Assembly (NCBI GenBank): GCA_023412005.1
Contig: JAEYOE010000012.1
Location: 310,001 to 374,000 of the forward strand
Source of the DNA: Bacillota bacterium
GTDB lineage: Bacteria > Bacillota > Clostridia > Christensenellales > SZUA-584
Reading direction: 5' to 3'
Length of the DNA stretch: 64,000 nt
Part shown: positions 8,018 through 16,216 of the stretch, piece after piece
How the letters are laid out: the number at the start of each line of letters is the position of its first letter
Numbering within the stretch: the stretch's first letter is position 1
The notes under the pieces: model-generated
What the model was told of the DNA's origin: nothing
What the model saw: the letters and a program-made list of their open reading frames with translations, nothing else
Databases searched by the model: none
Translations under genes and position numbers: made by a program

Positions 8018-8275
8018 TTAAGTTTCATAGTTCGCAGCATTGACAGTTTCCGTTATGAAGTTGCTATGTCCGGTTATAGATTGGTGAGCCATCTTGTCAC
8101 ACTCATCTATACAACCATTCATCCATTCCCCATTTGAACCGCAGTCCAGGCAGACCCAACGGACATATTTCAAAAGCATACCTCCGCTCACGCAGTTCAG
8201 TTCCTCGTCTGACAGACTCGTTACAGTTCTTTTGGAGATTTTGCTTTCGTTTTCAATGATAGTTGATTTTCTCAT
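8018..8275 (-). CDS. Small peptide with double-glycine leader and zinc-finger-like core (CxxC...HxxxxxH)
   Basis: 85 residues. The leader ends in LSDEELNCVSGG. The core has RWVCLDCGSNGEW, two further Cys (NGCIDEC), and AHQSITGH, giving C-x2-C-x18-H-x5-H. The pattern RW-x-CLDC...G-x-W is shared with the next gene, encoded at 8290-8544, so the pair is homologous. A TGGAGG site precedes the ATG. No hydrophobic segment is visible. A metal-binding exported peptide is inferred; zinc binding is not proven by sequence alone. Confidence 0.83.
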   Translation of the reverse strand: MRKSTIIENESKISKRTVTSLSDEELNCVSGGMLLKYVRWVCLDCGSNGEWMNGCIDECDKMAHQSITGHSNFITETVNAANYET

Positions 8276-8289
8276 GGTTTGCCTCCATT

Positions 8290-8544
8290 CTATTCATCTC
8301 GACCGGATTCGCATGTGATGCGTGTATGGCCGGTTTCAGCCATATGCGCTGCTTTTGCGGCTTCCATCTCTGCGAAGCCTGTTGGAACAGGGTACCAGTC
8401 TCCGCGCGTATCGCAGTCAAGGCAATGCCAACGAATCTTCCACTCGGTGGGATGCGACCGTATGCCGCCACTCACGTTTGTCAATTTCTCTTCAGAGAGC
8501 GGCTGCGATGCTTGTATTGATTTATCTGCTGTATTGCTGGACAT
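8290..8544 (-). CDS. Small peptide with double-glycine leader and zinc-finger-like core (CxxC...HxxxxxH)
   Basis: 84 residues. The leader ends in LSEEKLTNVSGG. The core includes KIRWHCLDCDTRGDW and later AAHMAETGHTRI, giving C-x2-C-x22-H-x5-H with no other Cys. It is the cleanest C2H2-like member of the three. The AGGAGG site stands 8 bases before the ATG. It starts 22 bases after the sigma factor gene and only 14 bases before the next peptide gene, consistent with a single transcript. Confidence 0.84.
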   Translation of the reverse strand: MSSNTADKSIQASQPLSEEKLTNVSGGIRSHPTEWKIRWHCLDCDTRGDWYPVPTGFAEMEAAKAAHMAETGHTRITCESGRDE

Positions 8545-8566
8545 GGGTATCCTCCTGTAAGCTCAT

Positions 8567-9100
8567 TTAAACCGCACATGTATCATCCATAACAGACTTC
8601 AGCTTGCTTAACGCCCGGATGCCAAGCGATGAAACGGTGCTTTCCTTCATCCCGGTCATTCGGGCTATCTCTCTGTTGTTAAACCCTGAAAAGTATTTCA
8701 GTGCGAGCACGCTTCGCTGCTTCTCATTCAATTGGCCGAGCGCCTTGTACAAAGCGCGGCGGTCCTCGTTCTCAATAAGGCGGCACTGCTCGTCCCAATC
8801 TACGGTGAGAGAGTCTGAGGGGAACCCGTCATCGTCAAGGCTCAAAGCCGGTTTACTTTTACGGTAGAAATCCGTCAGCGTGTTGCGTGCGATTGTGAAA
8901 AGCCAGGTTCCGAAAGAGGCTTTGGCCGAATCAAATCGGTGTAAATGCGAAACCACCTTTAAAAACACATCGCTGACAAGGTCTTCGGTGATCTCCTTGC
9001 TGAGCAGGCGGTAGAAAATATAGTTGTAGACTTTGGGGAACCAGTCCTCATACATTCGCACGAATTCGGACTCGCGGCTGAAATCATACACGCCCGCCAC
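8567..9100 (-). CDS. ECF-type RNA polymerase sigma factor
   Basis: 177 residues with the two ECF domains: sigma-2 (about 10-80; EDLVSDVFLKVVSHLHRF and TWLFTIARNTLTDFYR) and sigma-4 (about 118-172; LNEKQRSVLALKYFSGFNNREIARMTGMKE split here as LNEKQRSVLALKYF and NNREIARMTG, the helix-turn-helix). There is no extra C-terminal domain and no anti-sigma gene of usual type beside it. A GTG start is used at 9100, 4 bases after the stop of the peptide gene at 9105-9341; a second GTG at 9091 is an alternative. Its position among the peptide genes suggests that it switches on this operon. Confidence 0.9.
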   Translation of the reverse strand: MAGVYDFSRESEFVRMYEDWFPKVYNYIFYRLLSKEITEDLVSDVFLKVVSHLHRFDSAKASFGTWLFTIARNTLTDFYRKSKPALSLDDDGFPSDSLTVDWDEQCRLIENEDRRALYKALGQLNEKQRSVLALKYFSGFNNREIARMTGMKESTVSSLGIRALSKLKSVMDDTCAV

Positions 9101-9104
9101 CGCC

Positions 9105-9341
9105 TTAATTCTTGGTCATGCACTTAAGGCAATACCCCTTAAACCATGCACAGTTAGCGCAGGGCGTGCTGTATGGGCAAATCCTCAAGGTGTTAGGCGC
9201 CCCGGCTGCCGACACGAGCTCAAGCTGGTCGTCGCTAAGCGCATCAGCGATGTGCTGCTTCTCATATTCTTTTTTCAATTGTTCAAGTAGCTTTGGCTTT
9301 AGCCCCGATTCTTGAGAGAAATCATTACGTTTGTCTGTCAT
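9105..9341 (-). CDS. Small Cys-rich peptide with leader-like N-terminus but VSAA instead of GG
   Basis: 78 residues. The N-terminal half is a charged helix-like region ending LSDDQLELVSAAGAPN: it has the LS-x2-(E/Q)L-x2-V leader motif of the sister peptides, but the double glycine is replaced by Ala-Ala. The C-terminal 25 residues are dense in Cys: C-x5-C-x2-C-x6-C-x2-C (ICPYSTPCANCAW, YCLKC). It is translationally close to the sigma factor gene (4 bases). It may be a poorly cleaved substrate, or a regulator that stays in the cell. ATG 9341 is preferred over GTG 9344, with AGGAAG upstream. Confidence 0.78.
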   Translation of the reverse strand: MTDKRNDFSQESGLKPKLLEQLKKEYEKQHIADALSDDQLELVSAAGAPNTLRICPYSTPCANCAWFKGYCLKCMTKN

Positions 9342-9419
9342 CACAGAATCACTTCCTTTTCAACCTGCTTATCTATATACGAATTACTTTTAAAAGTAAC
9401 GCAAATATCAGAATTTTTT

Positions 9420-11603
9420 TTAATCGTCCGTCCGCTGGCGCTTCACCAGCTCCGCGAAATAACCGTTTCTTGCAATCAACTCATCGTAGCTGCCGTCTTC
9501 CCGTATGCCGCCGTCATCCAGCACAATAATGCGGTCGCAGCGGCGGATGGTGGAAAGCCGGTGAGCAATCACAATGCGGGTGCAGCGCAACGAATCAAGC
9601 GCATCCGATACATGCTTTTGCGTGATGTTATCGAGCGCCGAGGTGGCTTCATCGAATATCAATATACGCGGTTTTGCCACAATCGCACGCGCAATCAGCA
9701 GCCGCTGCTTTTGCCCGCCCGAGATGCCGCCGCTGCCTTCGCTGATCATCGTGTGCATGCCCATCGGCATTGCTTTGATATCATCCGCGATACCCGCAAG
9801 CTCGGCAGCCTCCCACGCGTCTTTCACCGTCAGCCACGGCGCGCTGACCACGATGTTGGCATAGATGTCGCCGGAAAACAGCTGCCCGTTTTGCATCACC
9901 GAGCCGATGTTTTGCCGCAGTGAACGCAAATCCAGCTTGGAAATATCCTGACCATCGTAATAGATGGCGCCCCGCTGCGGCGTTTCAAAGCCGAGCATCA
10001 GCCGCATCAGCGTTGATTTTCCGCAGCCGGTTTTGCCCACGATGGCGATATACTGTCCCGGCCTTAATTTGAGACTCAGGTTGTTTATAACGTATGGCAT
10101 TCCGTCGTTATACCGGAAAGACACGTTGTTGATTTCGAGGCTGCCCGAAAGGCGCGTGACCACACGTTTGGCGCTGCCCACCTCCGGCACTTCGTTGAGC
10201 AGAGGGGCGGCCATCTCCAGCGTCGGCTTAATATCGGCAAAGGTGGCCGTCATACCGGCAAGCGCCATGATCGCGCCGCTTACCATGCCGTAGGCTGCGC
10301 TGAAGGCCATGTAATCGGGAACCGAAACGGACGAGACAGCCGCGCTGTAAAAAATCATAATCATACCTGCAAGCGACACAAAGCCCGCGATAACGCTTTG
10401 CAGCTTAATGAAAGGTGGCGGGTTATACGACAGTTCGGCGTTTTGCCTGTAAACATCGGCCCATTTTGAAAACATGCGGCGCTCGGCACCCGCGAGCTTA
10501 ATTTTTTGTATACCCGAAAAGCTGGAGAAGGTGAGGCCGTTAAGCTTTGCGCCCAGTTCCATGTGGTGACGATTCAGCTTGATTTGAATGAAGCCTGTGA
10601 TGACGGTGACGGCCAGTTGTGCAAGCACAACGAGCAGCGACGGAATCACAAGAGCCGGAGCAAAGCCGAACATCTGGAAGATATACACGAAGGAAAACAG
10701 CGTCGTTAGGCCGGTGGACAGCACCGTTCCGGAAAGCATTTGGCACAGATGGCTGACCGAACTCAGCCGTGCGCTGAGTTCGCCCGCGTTGTATTCCTTG
10801 AAAAACACGGCGGGCAATGATAGCAGCCGACTCATGGCTGCCGCCTGAACGGGAACGCTCATTTTTGTTTGAACGCGCGTCATCAGCAGCGTCTTGACGA
10901 TCGAGATGAGAATGGACGACACCGACACACCGACAAGCAGCACCGCCATCGGGAGCAGCAGCCCCGGGCTGCCGGAGGGCAGCACCTTATCAAACAACAG
11001 CTGCGTGGCAAACGGAGAGAAAAGGCCGAGCAGGCTGACGGCAAGGCTGGCCAGCGCAACAAGCAGTATATCGGCTTTAGACAGTGTGGAGATGATATAA
11101 GCAATAAGGTCTTTAAGCCCGAGCTTTTTAAGCGCCAGCGGCCTGTAGAAGCAAAAGGCCTCGTCGCAAAGCAACCGGGCGGTTTTGGCAGTCAGCTTTA
11201 CCCGATTTCCGCTCTGGTAATCGAAATAGGCATAGCCGTGAAGGCCCGAAGGAATCAGCGCCACCACATCGCCGGCTTTTGTCTGCCCGAGCAGCGGACC
11301 CACGGCATTTCGCCACCATGAGCCGGTCAGCTTCACAACCCGACGCATAATGCCGGTGGGACGCAGCAGATATTCAAGCTGGTCGTTCAAATCGCTGAGT
11401 TCATCAGGTAGCGGCGCCGGCTGAATGCGGTAATATTTGAGTATCTCTTCAATCGCGTTTTTCGTTTGGAGCCTGCCAGACTTCACCGCATCCGACAGCG
11501 CCGATTTGCCCATAACAATAGACGATAAATCCGAAAAAGCACTCCGAAAGCTCTCCTCGTCGTAACGGATTCTGTTTTTAATCTGTTCGTCAAACCAACC
11601 CAT
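9420..11603 (-). CDS. NHLM-type peptide exporter ABC protein, without functional peptidase domain
   Basis: 727 residues. The first about 160 residues are soluble and match no intact C39 peptidase (no Cys-Gly catalytic motif). A six-helix ABC membrane domain follows (about 165-450), then an ATPase domain: Walker A GKTGCGKSTLMR, signature ISGGQKQRLLIAR, Walker B ILIFDEATSALD. This layout is that of the second ABC protein of NHLM (nitrile hydratase leader microcin) export systems. It begins 8 bases after the peptidase-containing partner, so the two likely form a heteromeric exporter in the inner membrane for the small peptides encoded downstream. Confidence 0.9.
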   Translation of the reverse strand: MGWFDEQIKNRIRYDEESFRSAFSDLSSIVMGKSALSDAVKSGRLQTKNAIEEILKYYRIQPAPLPDELSDLNDQLEYLLRPTGIMRRVVKLTGSWWRNAVGPLLGQTKAGDVVALIPSGLHGYAYFDYQSGNRVKLTAKTARLLCDEAFCFYRPLALKKLGLKDLIAYIISTLSKADILLVALASLAVSLLGLFSPFATQLLFDKVLPSGSPGLLLPMAVLLVGVSVSSILISIVKTLLMTRVQTKMSVPVQAAAMSRLLSLPAVFFKEYNAGELSARLSSVSHLCQMLSGTVLSTGLTTLFSFVYIFQMFGFAPALVIPSLLVVLAQLAVTVITGFIQIKLNRHHMELGAKLNGLTFSSFSGIQKIKLAGAERRMFSKWADVYRQNAELSYNPPPFIKLQSVIAGFVSLAGMIMIFYSAAVSSVSVPDYMAFSAAYGMVSGAIMALAGMTATFADIKPTLEMAAPLLNEVPEVGSAKRVVTRLSGSLEINNVSFRYNDGMPYVINNLSLKLRPGQYIAIVGKTGCGKSTLMRLMLGFETPQRGAIYYDGQDISKLDLRSLRQNIGSVMQNGQLFSGDIYANIVVSAPWLTVKDAWEAAELAGIADDIKAMPMGMHTMISEGSGGISGGQKQRLLIARAIVAKPRILIFDEATSALDNITQKHVSDALDSLRCTRIVIAHRLSTIRRCDRIIVLDDGGIREDGSYDELIARNGYFAELVKRQRTDD

Positions 11604-11611
11604 GCTGTCTC

Positions 11612-13759
11612 CTATTCGGTGGCCACAAGCCGTGTATAAAGGCCGCCTGCCTTGTATAAATCATCATGCCGACCGCGCTCAATAACCTTGCCCTTGTCCA
11701 TCACGATGATCTCATTACAATCGCGTATTGTGGATAGGCGGTGAGCCACGATGATGCAGGTGATGCCCCGATCTTTGATGGCATTGATCACTTCGTTTTC
11801 GGTTTTCGCGTCCAGCGCCGAAGTGGCTTCGTCGAGTATGATGATTCTCGGGTCCTGCGCGAGCACGCGGGCAATTTCGAGCCGCTGACGCTGACCGCCC
11901 GAAAAGTTTTTGCCGCCCTCGAGAATCATGCCGTTGTAGCCGCCTTCGCGCTGCACAATTTCGCTGTGCATACCCGCATCGCGCGCGGCGAGTATCATTT
12001 CAAAGTCTTCGATAGACTTGTCCCACATTTTAATGTTGTTTGCGACGGTGTCTTCAAATAAAATGATGTCCTGATCCACCACGGCAACGGACCCCGTAAA
12101 CACCTCGCGGCAGATATTGGCCTGCGGCTGCCCGCCGAACGAAATGTCCCCGCTCCATGGCTTATATAAGCCCGAAATCAGCTTGGACAGCGTCGACTTG
12201 CCGCAGCCGGACGGCCCGACAAACGCGATGCGCTGGCCCGGCTTTACGTCGAGGCTGAAATCCTCTATCAAGGGCTCCGAAAGCCGTGAATAGCCGAACG
12301 TCACGCCGGTCATTGTCAGCGCGCCCGAGAGCTTGCTGTATTCGGGCTCATCGGCGCTTGTGCGGTCGTCATATTCCACATCCGGCTTATAATTCATCAC
12401 GTCTTCCACGCGCTCCATCGACGAGCGCATTTCCTGTACGCTTTGACCTACGCCGATTAGCGAATCCGCAGGAGCCAGAAAGGACGACATAAAGCCTTGA
12501 AACGCGAGCAGCATACCCACGGTGAATGTGCCGTCCATAATCAGCATTACGCCGAGTATCAGCACCGCAATACTGGCGATCTGCTGCAGTGCGCCCGGCA
12601 CCGCGCCGAGGTATTGATTAAGCAGCACCGATTTAACCGCCGCGCTGTTCACCGAAGCCTGATAGCCCGCCCAACGCTCGAAAAAACCGTTTTCGGCGCC
12701 GGAGGCCTTGATGGTTTCAATCATTTGAATGCCGCTCATTGTGGTGGCGGCCAGCTTGCCGCTGTCGCGCATCTGGCCGCGCGTTAAATTCATACGTTTT
12801 TGGGATATGACGCGCGCCACCCACATGTTAACGAGTGTTGCCGCGAGGCCGACAACCGTCAGCAGCAGGCTGTAGTTGATCATCACAACGAGATAAAACA
12901 CAAGCATTGCCGTATTGAGCAGTACCGGGGCAAGCTGTGTGATCAGTGTTTCGGCGATGCCTTCGTTGGAGCTTTGCCGCGAGGCGATATCTCCGGCCAT
13001 GCGCTGAGAGAAAAACTCCATCGGCAGCCGCAGCACATGCCAGAAAAAGGACGTGTTCGCAACGATGGCCAGCTTGCCCCTTATTTTGAGCATATAAAGC
13101 GTGTTGATAATGGTGACGGCGAGCTGAAACAGCAGCAGCCCCACCATGGCAAAGATAAACGGGTAGAGCCATTCGGGATTGTTGCCGGTCAGTATACGGT
13201 CCATGAATATGCGCGAGAACACCGGCGTGACAATACCCGCCGCCGCCGTGAGTATGCCCGTTAATATAACGAAGACAAAAGGAACAAAAGCGCCTTTGAG
13301 TCGGCTGCGCGCAAACCCGAGCATGCTTTTGGGCTTGCCGCCCGGCGCAAAGCGTTCCGTTTTGGAGAAGGTTAACGTGATGCCCGTGAACGATTTGTCG
13401 AATTCGTCCATCGAAACCTCAACAGTGCCGCGCGCGGGGTCGTTCAAAACGGCTCGGTTTTTCTTGAATCCGTTGAGTACAACGAAGTGGTTGAAGTTCC
13501 AGTGGATGATTACCGGAAACTCAGCCTTGCGGATATCCGCGACTTCTAAGCGGTAGCCCGCGGCATCGAGCCCGTAAGCGCGTGCGGCGCGCAGCATATT
13601 CTTCGCGCTGCTGCCGTCTCGTGACACACCGCAGTCGCTCCTCACCTGCTCGAGCGGCAGCCATTTGCCATGAAACGCGAGTATCATCGCAAGGCAAGCG
13701 GCACCACATTCTAAGTTTTCCATTTGCATCACAACGGGAACCTTGGCAACGCTACGCAT
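11612..13759 (-). CDS. NHLM-type peptide exporter ABC protein with C39 double-glycine peptidase
   Basis: 715 residues. The N-terminal C39 peptidase domain (about 1-135) has the oxyanion Gln (Q12), catalytic Cys18 in LECGAACLAM, the His in NFNHFVVLNG and the Asp in NDPARG, so it should cut after double glycines. Membrane helices lie at about 155-440. The ATPase domain has GPSGCGKSTLSK, FSGGQRQRLEIAR and IIILDEATSALD. In known systems this protein removes the leader while exporting the core. It starts 9 bases after the membrane fusion gene. All eight leader-bearing peptides in the window are on the same transcript direction. Confidence 0.93.
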   Translation of the reverse strand: MRSVAKVPVVMQMENLECGAACLAMILAFHGKWLPLEQVRSDCGVSRDGSSAKNMLRAARAYGLDAAGYRLEVADIRKAEFPVIIHWNFNHFVVLNGFKKNRAVLNDPARGTVEVSMDEFDKSFTGITLTFSKTERFAPGGKPKSMLGFARSRLKGAFVPFVFVILTGILTAAAGIVTPVFSRIFMDRILTGNNPEWLYPFIFAMVGLLLFQLAVTIINTLYMLKIRGKLAIVANTSFFWHVLRLPMEFFSQRMAGDIASRQSSNEGIAETLITQLAPVLLNTAMLVFYLVVMINYSLLLTVVGLAATLVNMWVARVISQKRMNLTRGQMRDSGKLAATTMSGIQMIETIKASGAENGFFERWAGYQASVNSAAVKSVLLNQYLGAVPGALQQIASIAVLILGVMLIMDGTFTVGMLLAFQGFMSSFLAPADSLIGVGQSVQEMRSSMERVEDVMNYKPDVEYDDRTSADEPEYSKLSGALTMTGVTFGYSRLSEPLIEDFSLDVKPGQRIAFVGPSGCGKSTLSKLISGLYKPWSGDISFGGQPQANICREVFTGSVAVVDQDIILFEDTVANNIKMWDKSIEDFEMILAARDAGMHSEIVQREGGYNGMILEGGKNFSGGQRQRLEIARVLAQDPRIIILDEATSALDAKTENEVINAIKDRGITCIIVAHRLSTIRDCNEIIVMDKGKVIERGRHDDLYKAGGLYTRLVATE

Positions 13760-13768
13760 GGGTGTCTC

Positions 13769-14272
13769 CTACCTGATCAAAAAATCTATCGGCCGCACCG
13801 CATCCGTTACAATACGGACGTCGATCAGCGTGTTGTCGGTCCATTCGCCATTGCTCAGCGCGATGGTGACTTTAACGGCATAATCTGTGCCGGTCAGCTT
13901 TTGCACCAAATAATCGCTTTGGAGTTCGGCGGCAATTTCATCGGCTGACAACGGAACAGCTGCAACAGATGTCACTTGCCCTGATAACATCTCGGAACCG
14001 ACGGCTGCATAGACCCGCTGACCGAGGCTGAGCTGCGCCGACTCCTCCACGGAGACATAGCAGACAGCTTCGCCGCTTCGCATCACGCCGTCGCAGCGGA
14101 TGGTGGTGGGCAGGCTGCCCGCAAAGCCCCACACGATGACGGATGCCAGCAATATGAAAAGGGCGGCAAGCACCATCCATATGCGCGGATTGGATACTTT
14201 GATATAGTCGTTCAGTTGATCTGGCGAGGATATGTTATCGAGGCTCGTTTTTCGGAAAATAGGCTGATTCAT
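13769..14272 (-). CDS. Short HlyD-like membrane fusion protein of the peptide exporter
   Basis: 167 residues. A short cytoplasmic N-terminus is followed by one membrane helix (about 32-52, WMVLAALFILLASVIVWGF) and a small beta-barrel-like extracytoplasmic part with a lipoyl-like turn (LGQRVYAAVGSEMLSGQV). It lacks the long alpha-helical hairpin of canonical HlyD proteins, so it is much shorter than the family's usual 250-400 residues. The position as first gene of the exporter operon matches NHLM secretion proteins. It probably couples the ABC pair to the cell envelope. Confidence 0.85.
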   Translation of the reverse strand: MNQPIFRKTSLDNISSPDQLNDYIKVSNPRIWMVLAALFILLASVIVWGFAGSLPTTIRCDGVMRSGEAVCYVSVEESAQLSLGQRVYAAVGSEMLSGQVTSVAAVPLSADEIAAELQSDYLVQKLTGTDYAVKVTIALSNGEWTDNTLIDVRIVTDAVRPIDFLIR

Positions 14273-14514
14273 TTATCTGCTCCCAAAAGCGGTATTCGTG
14301 ACGTATGCCATGCGGCCATCATTACAAGGAAGATCCTGGTGCTGTTAGGATCGCATCCGGCTTTGAAGCGATGGCTTCTATTTATAAACAGACCTTTATG
14401 GTATGAAGCAAAAAAATAAGTGAAAATTACCAATTTATATGGAAAGAACAGCGGATGTTTACTATTGGCTGTTCAAATAGTATGATGAGAACAGTAAACA
14501 GGGAGGAGACAGTA

Positions 14515-15879
14515 ATGGCCACAACACGAATTGAAAACGCGAAGGCGATTGTCACGGTTGACCAAAACGACACGGTTGTTTATGATGGCAGTATTTTGGT
14601 TGACGGGAATGTGATTCAATACATCGGTAAAGAGAAAAAAGACGCAGATTATGTGATTGATGCAAGCGGGTGCTATGTTTACCCCGGGCTGATCAACACG
14701 CATCATCATCTGTATCAAACGTTTACACGCAATTTGCCCAAGGTGCAGAATATGGAGCTGTTTGACTGGCTCGTCACGCTCTACGAAATATGGCGCGGGC
14801 TTAACGATGACTGCGTTTATTACAGCACGCTGACCGGCATTGGCGAGCTGGCCAAATACGGCTGTACAACGTGTATGGACCATCATTATGTATTCCCAAA
14901 AGAAGGGTCCGATGAATTCATTGACCGACAGTTTGCGGCGGCTGACCAAATCGGCGTGCGGTTTCACGCGACGCGCGGCAGCATGTCCAGAGGCAAAAGC
15001 GACGGCGGTCTCCCGCCGGATGATCTGGTGCAAAGCGTCGACAAGATTTTGAGCGACAGTGAACGGCTCGTGAAGAAATATCACGACACATCGCGGTTTG
15101 CGATGCATCAGGTGTCGCTTGCGCCGTGCTCGCCGTTCAGCGTCACAACAGAGCTGCTAAAAGAATCTGCCGTGCTTGCGAGACGGCTTGGGGTGCGGCT
15201 GCACACGCACTTGTGCGAAACGATGGACGAGCAGCAATACTGCATGGAGACGGTGGGCATGCGCCCGCTTGACTATATGCGCGAATGCGGCTGGGTCGGC
15301 CCAGATGTTTGGTTCGCGCACGGCATTTATTTTAACGACGATGAGCTCAAGGTGCTGGCAGAAACGGGAACCGGCGTTGCGCACTGCCCGGTGTCGAACA
15401 TGAAGCTGGCATCCGGCGTGTGCCGCATACCCGATATGCAGCGCCTCGGCGTGCCGGTGGGGCTCGCGGTGGACGGCAGCGCCAGCAACGACTGCTCAAA
15501 CCTGATGGCGGAGATTCGCGCGTCGTATCTGGTAAACAGGCTCACCTACAGCAGCACCGCGCCAACAGGGTATGATATTTTAAAGCTCGCGACAATCGGC
15601 AGTGCGAAAGTGCTCGGGCGCAGTGATATCGGGTCTCTCGAGGTCGGCAAAGCGGCGGATCTGTTTATGATCGATGTGGATATCTTGGAGCTGGCGGGCA
15701 CCTCGCTTGATCCGGGGGGGCTGCTCGGTACCGTTGGGTATTCGCGTCCGGCCAAAATGGTGATGGCGAACGGTAAAATCATCGTGCAGGACGGGCAGCT
15801 CACCGGTATCGATGAAAAGCAGGTGTTCGAAAAGTCGAATCAACTTGTTGCCGAGATGCTCGTAAAGGCATCAAAATAA
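14515..15879 (+). CDS. 8-oxoguanine deaminase (amidohydrolase)
   Basis: 454 residues from the ATG at 14515, which has GGGAGGAG just before it; an upstream in-frame start at 14455 has none. An amidohydrolase barrel with metal ligands NTHHHLYQTF, the His in HTHLCET and FAHGIY, and the Asp in VDGSASND. The segment GIGELAKYGCTTCMDHHYVF (residues near 110-130) is characteristic of the group containing 8-oxoguanine deaminase, which turns 8-oxoguanine into urate. Related family members act on guanine or hydroxyatrazine, so the substrate call is by family resemblance. It is monocistronic here, followed by a dispersed repeat. Confidence 0.85.
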   Translation: MATTRIENAKAIVTVDQNDTVVYDGSILVDGNVIQYIGKEKKDADYVIDASGCYVYPGLINTHHHLYQTFTRNLPKVQNMELFDWLVTLYEIWRGLNDDCVYYSTLTGIGELAKYGCTTCMDHHYVFPKEGSDEFIDRQFAAADQIGVRFHATRGSMSRGKSDGGLPPDDLVQSVDKILSDSERLVKKYHDTSRFAMHQVSLAPCSPFSVTTELLKESAVLARRLGVRLHTHLCETMDEQQYCMETVGMRPLDYMRECGWVGPDVWFAHGIYFNDDELKVLAETGTGVAHCPVSNMKLASGVCRIPDMQRLGVPVGLAVDGSASNDCSNLMAEIRASYLVNRLTYSSTAPTGYDILKLATIGSAKVLGRSDIGSLEVGKAADLFMIDVDILELAGTSLDPGGLLGTVGYSRPAKMVMANGKIIVQDGQLTGIDEKQVFEKSNQLVAEMLVKASK

Positions 15880-15903
15880 TCAATTAAGGTACTTATGTCA
15901 GTG

Positions 15904-16190
15904 CAATGGTAAGTTGCTAATTTCGGTCATCCTGAGGAGCGAGCGACGACTATGTAGTGGATCAGTTTCTGTTGCAACAGATTTTTTCCACTACGTAGTC
16001 ACTTTGCTACACTCGTTCACTACGACTGTGGAATGAATGACCGTTACCATAGCTTTTCGTTTACTATGATGATTTAGTGCTGAAGATTCCTTAAAGCGTA
16101 AGCGATCGACTAAACGGTGGACAGAATCCCCTTTTCTACAAAGCGTTTTTTATGGGATTTTAATCCACTTCGTAGTCGACAGGCTCGGAA
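15904..16190. repeat. Dispersed intergenic repeat, copy B
   Basis: It fills most of the 337-base gap between the deaminase and kinase genes. It holds a long hairpin: arms CTATGTAGTGGA (15950-15961) and TCCACTACGTAG (15987-15998) with one wobble pair, enclosing an inner palindrome CTGTTGCAACAG. The second half aligns with copy A through GAATGACCG-x-TACC, AGCTTT-x-CGTTTA and GATTCC blocks. Boundaries are approximate. Confidence 0.62.
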
Positions 16191-16216
16191 TGATAAATAA
16201 ACCGAAAGAGGGTATC

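Noticed and set aside
6146..9341. Nitrile-hydratase-leader or Nif11-type lanthipeptide precursors
   Set aside because: The leaders are short (about 27-45 residues) with LS-x2-EL-x2-V-x-GG endings, no nitrile-hydratase-like domain, and no lanthionine synthetase gene is present.
16190..16216. Upstream ATG for glycerate kinase
   Set aside because: It falls at the end of the dispersed repeat without a ribosome site, while AAAGAGGG lies before 16217.
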